From Haliotis asinina (lineage: Eukaryota; Mollusca; Gastropoda; Lepetellida; Haliotidae), in the NCBI RefSeq assembly GCF_037392515.1, contig NC_090291.1:15837501-15901500 (forward strand): 64,000 nt of DNA, given 5' to 3'. Both the position numbers and the translations under genes were made by a program. The notes under the pieces are model-generated. The model was not told the DNA's origin. It searched no databases and worked only from the letters and a program-made list of their open reading frames with translations. Below, piece by piece: positions 56,631 through 64,000 of this stretch; the stretch's first letter is position 1, and every line of letters begins with the position of its first letter.

Positions 56631-57280
56631 AATTCACACTGATATTGGTATCCACGTGTTAAGATGGTTTTAAGTGCCAAATCTTAACATTAACTTACGA
56701 CTATCCAAGCTCTAAGAGAACTTCGAAACTTTTGACCCAAAAGTTGACATGCGTTCCATCACGCCCTCCTCCCTTCTTTTTAAATCAGTTGTTCAAAGGT
56801 ATTTGCCGATCTTGCACATTTCTCCACGTCCGTGTTCAATCAAATATTTATCAATCGTCCATATATATGATATATCTCCATTTACAGAATAATGATACAC
56901 AAAGCCTGATATCAATGAATGCAGAAATCAGTCGGCATATGTGCGTGCTTGAAGTGATAGGCTTCTCATAAACTGTAGGTAGACTTGCTGTATAGCCCTT
57001 GTAGTATGAATACAACGTATCGATTATCGATCACCAGTACAGCAGATGCAGCTGATAGTCTTTTCACCTTCACTGATTCCCGTATGTGTGATCACAATAG
57101 CATATATGATTGAAGCTCATTCACGAAACGAAATCTGTTCAAACCGTATTTCTTCTAATAAGGCTGCGTGTTCTGCTGTTAGATTTATGCCTCACTGAAA
57201 CATATTTCCGCAATAAGACTGCTGTTTATAGACGTACCAGACAGCCCAGTAATTGACATCACGAGCGTGATCCTGCGAAG
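56631..57280. other. No recognised feature
   Basis: Unassigned sequence between the minisatellite and SINE fragments. Confidence 0.35.
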
Positions 57281-57284
57281 AGGG

Positions 57285-57335
57285 TTGGCAGAGGGGTAGT
57301 CGGGGGTTGAACGTTCGCTCGTCTGTCCAATAATG
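57285..57335 (+). mobile_element. SINE S1 head scrap
   Basis: GAGGGGTAGTCGGGGGTTGAACGTTCGCTCGTC resembles the S1 head with a mutated A box. Confidence 0.45.
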
Positions 57336-57359
57336 GCCATCTTGAGCATTGATCTACTC

Positions 57360-57450
57360 GAAGCAATTACTATAATAATTATAATAATGGAAATTTATAT
57401 AGTGCTAAACCTAACCAATAAGCGAGTGCTCAAAGCGCTTCAAAATAACA
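57360..57450 (+). repeat. Widespread invertebrate-type dispersed repeat fragment
   Basis: ATAATAATGGAAATTTATATAGTG is followed by GAGTGCTCAAAGCGCTTCAA. I recall this pairing (TTTATATAGCGC and GCTCAAAGCGCTTTA) as a common dispersed repeat in marine invertebrate genomes. The element class is uncertain. Confidence 0.45.
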
Positions 57451-57489
57451 ATGTTTGAGCAGCGTTGATAGTGCGGTGAAAAGAGATAT

Positions 57490-57705
57490 GATTAGGATGT
57501 CAGGTACATGATGTACCCTGACCTCATGAATTGGGGAGGGATGACCGGTACATTGATTACCCTGAAATCATAAGGTGGGGGTGTGTGACAAGTACATTGA
57601 GTCCCCTGACCTCATAGGATGAGGAGGTGTGACAGGTACATGGAGGACCCTGACCTCATGGGTTGGGGAGGGGCGACAGGGACAGGAAGTACCACGACCT
57701 CCGAG
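57490..57705. repeat. ~45-bp tandem repeat, 4-5 diverged copies
   Basis: Units contain CCCTGACCTCATG, GTTGGGGAGGG and GACAGGTACAT. Confidence 0.75.
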
Positions 57706-58505
57706 AAAACCTGCCTCTGGTGAAAGTTCGTCCCGCTACCTCTTGGAAAACAACAAATGCGGATGCAAAAATCAATAAGTGACCCAGTTTGTGTTATATT
57801 TATAAACATAAAACCCCAAAGGGAACAATCTTAATGCTCATTTCGTTCAAAACGGATGGCATATAACAAACATCACAAAAATAACATTCATTTAAGATTC
57901 ATGCAAGCTTGCATTTTGTATGTTCCACCTATATATAATACTCACTAGATCCGCCAACTGTTACAACAGAAGCAACCTTGCTGACATACGTCTATCGACC
58001 AGAACCGACTTAAATTGCCTATATTATCTAATCCCTCTTTTGAAATGTGATCTTCCGGTTACAACTACGTGGAAGTAGAATATTCAAGTCCATTCAGGTA
58101 AAAACATTTCAAACCAGTCTGTATCCATCGATCTGTCGCGTGGCAGGATATGTTTCGTGGATTATTTTAGGTAAATCGATTTCTGACTATGTCAGGCTTC
58201 CGACAAACCGATGTACTAATAGTTCGCGAGTACAGGTTCCAAAACCCGCCCGACCGTAACTTACAGCCTCTGTCTTGAACAGGGGCTAGGAGAATTAATG
58301 TTCCGAACGCTTCGCTCCGATTGGTCAATCGCCAGTATAGAATTGATTTGACTCCACCATCACGCAGCATGAAGCATTATAATTTTAACAGTCACTTGTA
58401 CGTGTACAATCGATTCATCCTAGCTCTGATAGTAGGGGTATACGTGTCAAAGTTTGGGCAGCTGTTTGGGCTTGATTGGAAGTGCTCTTGGTACGAAAGA
58501 ATAGA
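57706..58505. other. No recognised gene
   Basis: Short open frames on both strands at 58047-58515 show no known domain. An ATTGGTCAAT word (inverted CCAAT) lies at 58319. Confidence 0.3.
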
Positions 58506-58507
58506 CA

Positions 58508-58655
58508 GTGAGTGAGTCGATTTTTAAGCCGCTTTTAGCAGCATTTCAGCAATACCACAGCAAGGAACATCAGAAATGGACTTCACACATTGTATCCATG
58601 TAGGGAATCGAACCCGGGTCTTCGGTGTGGCGATAAAATGCTTTAATTAAACCTC
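58508..58655 (-). mobile_element. SINE S1
   Basis: B box intact on the minus strand (GGGTTCGATTCC), and tail TTTTTAAGCCGCTTTTAGC. The head is degraded. Confidence 0.75.
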
Positions 58656-58721
58656 TCCAGGGAGTGTGTTTTTTCTACAATATTATTAATGTGGCCCTAT
58701 GTTTTGACAACAGCAATAGCA

Positions 58722-58760
58722 ACAACAACAACAACAAAAAAACAATACCAACAACAACGA
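58722..58760. repeat. (AAC)n microsatellite
   Basis: Imperfect CAA/AAC run. Confidence 0.85.
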
Positions 58761-58785
58761 GCATGTCAAACGGTGCCGCCAGATA

Positions 58786-58972
58786 TTTAAGCGGCGTAGC
58801 AATATTCCAGCAACATCACGACGTGGGACACCAGAAATGGGTTCCACAGATTGTATTGAACCCCACTAGGCCACCCCCTGCGATTGGTTTTTGTCTGGTC
58901 GCTGGTTGCTCTCACCCAGACTTGATTATTTACAGGTCGCCGTCATGTTGTCGAGTTTGGCGTAACACAATA
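58786..58972. mobile_element. SINE S1 (minus) fused to an S2 fragment (plus)
   Basis: 58786-58878 is S1 on the minus strand (GCAATATTCCAGCAACATCAC, GACACCAGAAATGGG). 58893-58972 matches S2 on the plus strand (CAGACTTGATTATTTACAGG, CGCCGTCATG). They may be remnants of nested insertions. Confidence 0.55.
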
Positions 58973-58983
58973 TACAGCAGTAG

Positions 58984-59016
58984 ACACTCACACACACACA
59001 CACACACACGCACGCG
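58984..59016. repeat. (CA)n/(CG)n microsatellite
   Basis: CA dinucleotides followed by CGCACGCGCG. Confidence 0.9.
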
Positions 59017-59604
59017 CGCAGACAGTCAGTGTAGGATAAAAGTCAGTGCACGTCTGCGGATCAGTATGTATTTTCAGACGTAAATCACTGGCAACATTCC
59101 GAAAAAATACTTCCATTACCATTACTAAATGAAAAAGTTCAGTTTTTTTAAAAAAGCTATATACATTGATTTATATATCATTTCATATGTCATTTCAACG
59201 CTTTGCTCTTTACAGCCGTGCGTGCTGCGTGATCGATCATCTCCGCGTGGTTGACGCCTGCACGACTTCCATGTACAGCAAGCACCTGTTGCAATTGTTC
59301 CGTACACAGAGTATGATATAGTATAGGTGAACAGGATTTAGCTTTTAATCTAATCTTTTATCCTTGTAGTTATGGGACGTCGGCTATACTTGGTCGCGGC
59401 GAACAGCATGCCTGAAGAACAGTGACGTTGTGAACGGCGGCTCACCTAACTGGTGGCAACTGGTATGGTCGTGTTCAAACAGGGTTTGTGCAGCCTGCAG
59501 AAAAGTAGTCCTTACACATTGAGTTGATTTATATATTACCATTACATTTTCCCTGCCATTACTGTAATTATGCTTCAGCTTATGTACATTGTGCTTTATG
59601 CTTT

Positions 59605-59865
59605 AGTGAAGCATCCGGGTTCGAATTGGTCTTCCGTAACCCCGTCTGGTTTCCTGGATCTGAAGCGCCAGGAAACCAGGTTACTGTTACCCATACGTGT
59701 TGGACGAGGCAAGTAACGGAATCGGATGGTCAGGCTCACTTCCTTGATTGACACGTCATCGTTTCGCATTTGCGTAAATCATGTTGATCACTGCATTGTC
59801 TGGTCCAGACTCGATTATTTACAGACCTCTGTCACATAGGTGATGCACTAACTGTAAACAAAACT
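59605..59865 (+). mobile_element. SINE S2, long copy with B-box-like head
   Basis: It starts CCGGGTTCGAATTGGTCTTC, where GGTTCGAATTG fits a B box. After an inserted TCTGGTTTCCTGG/CCAGGAAACCAG inverted pair it continues with the normal S2 body to GATTATTTACAGACC. Confidence 0.65.
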
Positions 59866-59921
59866 GAAATTAGGGCACAATTCATTTCAATCTAGGCGGA
59901 ATGCACAATATCTGAGTACCA

Positions 59922-60420
59922 AAGTACTAGAATTTGTACTTTAATAAAAAAAAGTGATATCCCATAATATCTAGAATATCATCGATGAAAGTATGGTCAG
60001 TGTGACGATGCCACCAATGTGATTATCACACAGCACTCACATAATGAATGCATGATTGTCGGATTAATTGTGTTAATTGTCTGAACGGAAACTTGTGACC
60101 ACATTCAGCAATGAGTACCCTTTTTACCGGTAACATAAATGATTACACGATGCCATTTAGAAAGTGGTCAAATGCAACATATATGTCATATTTTGGGATT
60201 TCACATTCATAGTAAAGTACAAATTCTAGTACTTTTTGGTCGAGTCCCATCCGGGATTCGAACCCGCGCCTTCACTCTGAGTACTAAGGTACTCTACATC
60301 ATCAATCTCTCCACGAAAAGTTTCACCTGCCCGGATCATCTCCTGGTGCTGCGCCTCGTTACGACGTGTCCATACACGACTGTCGGGGACGTCTAGCAAA
60401 CTAGTCATCAGACCAGGCCT
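59922..60420 (-). mobile_element. Inverted-repeat element plus tRNA-like B-box sequence
   Basis: AAAGTACTAGAATTTGTACT at 59922 recurs inverted at 60213. Adjacent minus-strand sequence contains GCGGGTTCGAATCCCGG, a strong B-box and T-arm match, but no paired acceptor arm of a functional tRNA. It may be another SINE family whose 3' end is the AAAGTACTAG element. Confidence 0.4.
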
Positions 60421-62145
60421 AAAGAAAGTCTAGATTTCCACAGGTTCTGAATCTCTGGTCTCCACGTGGCTCCTATTCCATTAAAAATGGTTTTGTTTGT
60501 TAGTATCAACATTTTACAAATTCAGAGACAAGGCGTTACTCTGCACATCCTCTAGTTGCGTCTTTTTTCGGATACTGCACCACACTGGACATTCCTGTCT
60601 ACACATATCAGTGAGGAAGGGGCCCCCGATTATGCCATTTTGCTTTGTATCGTGTGGTTTGTGAAAACCAACCACTTGTCACGTCGAGAAATTTTAAAAC
60701 AGTCAGTAAACAGAAGGGCACATACCGCAATGATACCCCATTGTACTTGGCGAATTCACAACATGCGACCCATAGCTTTTGAGATTTGTATATTTCGTAT
60801 AGACATTATCGACTTTTTGGCCAGGCTAGTATTTAAACGCCCTTGGACTTAATGTTAGTGTCTGTGAATGATAATAAGAAGTGACAAACACAAGGATTAT
60901 TACAAGGAACACATCGTTTTCGAGTATTTCCTTACAATTTCTTTGGGTTACATATTCTGAAACGTGTTCCTCATAATAAAAAAGTCGATATCCATGACAA
61001 AAATCTCTATTCCTAATGTAGATATGTATAGGTTGCTGCCGTCCCTCCCTCAAGTATATATATCTCGACTTTCCGCAGTCTCTATAATAGATGATCGACT
61101 AGTTTCTATTATATTTTCTCACTGTAGATTGAACAATGCCCAGTTGAGCATGACGTCCTGAGTGACGACTCGCGGATCCATGGACTGCGTTTTGTCGATG
61201 ACAAGCTATGACGGTGCCGCTGGGTATGGGTGGGGACCGTCACGATTTGGAAAGCGAACCTCTGTTCTACAACAGTGATGATGATTACTGTTGTGATGCT
61301 AATGATGATGGTATACGACATTAAAGCATCATGATTTCATCTTGTTTCATGAAAAAGACTCTTGTGTTTTCTTCTTTTTGTCATAGTTTATTATGGCATC
61401 AGCTTAGTGAAAACTGTGCGAAACCTAACCGGACCAGTGCCGGTCAAACTCTAAACGGACCATACTTCTACCAGTTTAACACCAATGTGCAAAGTAGTAC
61501 AGGCCTTGTTCCGGAATGCCTTAAAATAGCCTGATTTCCTGACTTCACTTGGCCAGTGTTGAGACAGTTATGTGATGTTAGCTGAGGTTATGTCCCTTAC
61601 TGTACTGCACAATCAACGTTTCACGCACCGTCGGTATTGATGTCGTGGACTGGCCTTCAGCTTGAACCCGACTGAAGACTTTGGGGTTGAGCTAGGAAAA
61701 CGAGTGCTACAGCAAATAAATCAACCCCAGGCCCTGCAAGAACATGGGCAATGAATCAATGATCGACGTTTCAGAGTTACTGCGTTCCATGTCCTCCTGT
61801 CCCCGGGTGACGTTGTACTGTTGTCACAGCCGCCCCAGAAAGCCACATTCTTTATTAACTTCTTTTGTTCCAACAGTTGTATTTACTATGAAGTCCACAT
61901 TTTGCAATACAAATCTGCAATCCAATCTATCGTCTGCATTGTGAACTGGATCATAGCAGAATGGTACACATCTATTCTAACAATACTAATACATTTACAC
62001 ACCAAGATAGCAGTGGGATTCACACTTGTACAGTTTTCAAATAACTTAAAGCGTGAGTGATATGGTCTACCTGGTAAGTACTGATTCTGTCAGTTGTGTT
62101 CTCGTAACGATACAAAATAAATACGACTTGCATGACTTAAATAGC
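60421..62145. other. No recognised feature
   Basis: Scattered short frames only. A small ATGATG/TGATGATGG run lies at 61277-61312. Confidence 0.35.
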
Positions 62146-62149
62146 ACCC

Positions 62150-62192
62150 GTTAAGATCCTGGTTAAAATTGGTCTTCGGCAACCCATGCTAA
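62150..62192 (+). mobile_element. SINE S2 head scrap
   Basis: AAGATCCTGGTTAAAATTGG and TCTTCGGCAACCCATGCT match the S2 5' end only. Confidence 0.55.
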
Positions 62193-62258
62193 TACCGTCC
62201 ACTGAGCTCCGGCAGTTTGGGGTTTGTCACCGATATTCCGGATTGGTCAAAATCTAAC

Positions 62259-62405
62259 ATGGCGACCATGCATCGACCTCCGTCCGTTTTTACCCCCAAA
62301 GAGTTTAATAAGACGTTTTTAATACTAGCCAAGGTTTACATCATTCATGGGAATACTTTTCTATCATGCTATTCTATTAACGCAAGTTACCTTGCATTGC
62401 CATAG
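62259..62405 (+). CDS. Possible short coding start (unrecognised)
   Basis: AACATGGCGACC gives a good Kozak context. The frame reads MATMHRPPSVFTPKEFNKTF and on to a stop at 62403-62405 (48 codons). A weak donor (GCCAAG|GTTTAC) would end an exon near 62333. An inverted CCAAT box (ATTGG) lies about 15 bp upstream. I recognise no family, so it may be a first exon or chance. Confidence 0.25.
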   Translation: MATMHRPPSVFTPKEFNKTFLILAKVYIIHGNTFLSCYSINASYLALP

Positions 62406-62777
62406 ATAAAATGCCAGGTTTTTTCGTGTTGAATTTCAGATTCCCACAAAAATTGGTGTCTTGTTGCTTCTTTCTGGATAACGAGTGACAGTTGTAGGGG
62501 AAACCCTCTGCTACATGGGGAATACGATATCGTTGAGACAAACATCTGCATTTGACCGCAGAAATACGTTTTTCAACGCCGGTCATTGCTGTTGGTGTAA
62601 AGGTTGGTTTGACATACACAGCAGGGTTGGTGAAGGGTTGGTTATGATACTTCTCTGAAGATACGTATCCTATTTTACTGTGAGTATGAATTCAAAGGCA
62701 CATTTGTGATACTCCATAAGAGAAACGGTTGTGTCAGAACCCTTAAGGCGACTTTTCACAACTCTTTTCGCACACGC

Positions 62778-62975
62778 AGTGAGTTTACTTTTACGCCGCA
62801 CTCAGCGTTATTCCAGCTTTATGGAGGCGGTCTGTAAATAATCGAGTCTAGACCAGACAATCCAGTGATCGTCAGCATGAGCATCGATCTGCGCAACTGG
62901 AAACTGAATACATGTGTCAACCAAGTCCGCGAGCCTGACCACCCGATGCCGTTAGTCGATGGCCTTTTATGTGTT
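62778..62975 (-). mobile_element. SINE S2, head-truncated
   Basis: Tail TTTACTTTTACGCCGCACTC through CATCGATCTGCGCAACTGG to CGATGCCGTTAGTCGATGG. Confidence 0.8.
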
Positions 62976-63325
62976 GCTGAAGACGGGTCTTTCGCAGGCT
63001 CGCGATCAGATGCAAGGACTTCAGTTTGCTGCCTTGACCATATCTTAAAGTATATAGCCTAACTAAATAAAAGTGTGAAATACTGACACCAAAAATACGA
63101 TCTTGACAATCTAATGGAAACTAATCGTAAGGCATGTTGCATAACTGCTTCTTGACATCTAGAGAAACATACATACTTAGTGTAACTCATTTGGCGTCAC
63201 CCATGGGCAGATATCACTCGATTCAAATATTACTCTCTTCCATTTTTTTAAAACGGGACATGCGCGAACCCGATCATCTCGGGTAAGATTATACTCGATC
63301 GCATGCACAACAAAGCTTCGACATA
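62976..63325. other. No recognised feature
   Basis: Unassigned AT-rich sequence. Confidence 0.35.
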
Positions 63326-63327
63326 TT

Positions 63328-63835
63328 TTGGGGGATCCATTCTCTTCCCACAGTGGTTACTTGTCACATCTTCCTACGTAACCTCTGTTCTAATACGACC
63401 CTTTCATGGTGCGACTGTTCAAGACTCGTGATTGGAGGCAATCAGATTTAGTAGTGCAGTCAGCGACCTTGTTTAAAAAGCGATCGTTCGAAAGATCTCG
63501 GTAATTTCCTGATGCATCGTGAAAACTAGAACCTCTTCCCGGGCGCAATACACAAATGTTTCTTCTAGACAGAACTCAGTCATGTCATTTTTGTTTCTCC
63601 ACATAGACTGGTACCAGCCTATTTCTCCACATTGCTTGCATTTGCCAAGTTGAATCTAAGTCGATGTAACACGTGTTCTGATTGGACAGAAAAAAAGGAG
63701 ATAAATCTGCTGCCATTTTCTGCCGCTAGGGGATTTTATGAAAACCGAGAAATATGGTCGTATTAGAACAGAGGTTCGTACGAAGATATGACAAGTAACC
63801 TCTGTGGGAAGAGAATGTGGGGGACCAAGCTCATG
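63328..63835. repeat. ~70-bp inverted repeat pair around a 360-bp centre
   Basis: 63335-63403 and 63760-63830 are inverted copies. They share CATTCTCTTCCCACAG, GGTTACTTGTCA and AACCTCTGTTCTAATACGACC with about 85-90% identity. The minus strand at 63889-63730 is open (TFDESFHELGPPHSLP), and the left arm read on the plus strand gives a related HSLPTVVTCHIF. The arms may therefore be inverted copies of a piece of coding sequence or the ends of an element. Confidence 0.7.
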
Positions 63836-64000
63836 GAAAGATTCATCAAAGGTCTCCACAACCTTTGCATTGTACCATGGGAAGAACAATTTTCAAGTGA
63901 TTTCTCAGGATACTTCAAATGTGACAAGACAAGATTTACTGTCACATAGCAACGAAAACAAGTCTCTTAATGACTTTAAAACAGTTCAAAAGTCCTCAAA

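Overview
The window is a eukaryotic, animal-type genomic segment, most likely from a gastropod mollusc and probably an abalone (Haliotis). It has intron-containing genes with GT-AG splice sites, long low-coding stretches, dozens of tRNA-derived SINE copies and many minisatellites. Two SINE families end in the same tail (GCGGCGTAAAAC followed by CTCACTCAC), a signature I associate from memory with abalone sequence. No prokaryotic gene organisation is visible.

Two host genes can be modelled completely. (1) On the minus strand at 25437-19251 there is a three-exon secreted purple acid phosphatase (ACP7-like, 471 residues) with all five metal-binding blocks. (2) On the plus strand at 34622-39126 there is a four-exon RAB5IF/C20orf24-like small membrane protein (129 residues). 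Each has an intron swollen by a tandem array. In ACP7 the 71-bp array is built from copies of the exon 1/donor boundary itself. In RAB5IF a 53-bp satellite with a 530-bp higher-order period fills intron 3.

Layout. 1-6.6 kb: CpG-rich stretch with a possible 5' exon, a hAT-like MITE, SINEs, and a CCAAT/TATA promoter candidate. 6.7-8.9 kb: 42/84-bp satellite split by a SINE. 9.8-10.2 kb: weak exon candidates. 11.4-12.7 kb: 59-63-bp satellite. 13-19 kb: SINEs, a MITE, degenerate repeats and a block duplicated at 26.7-27.5 kb. 19.2-25.5 kb: ACP7. 25.7-34 kb: SINEs, a solo 53-bp satellite monomer and a LINE remnant. 34.6-39.1 kb: RAB5IF, followed by 33-bp and 16-bp arrays. 41-50 kb: SINEs, including one whose head has expanded into a 52-bp satellite. 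50.7-53.6 kb: a TTAA-flanked DNA transposon with 43-bp inverted repeats and decayed coding sequence, plus a second fragment of the same protein family in opposite orientation. 53.9-56.6 kb: a 2.7-kb minisatellite. 56.6-64 kb: SINE fragments, small inverted-repeat elements and mostly unassigned DNA.

The two host genes have no evident functional link. The clearest biology beyond them is repeat birth: satellites seeded from a splice-site boundary, from a SINE end and from a dispersed palindromic element. The TTAA transposon family is the best candidate for something poorly described.
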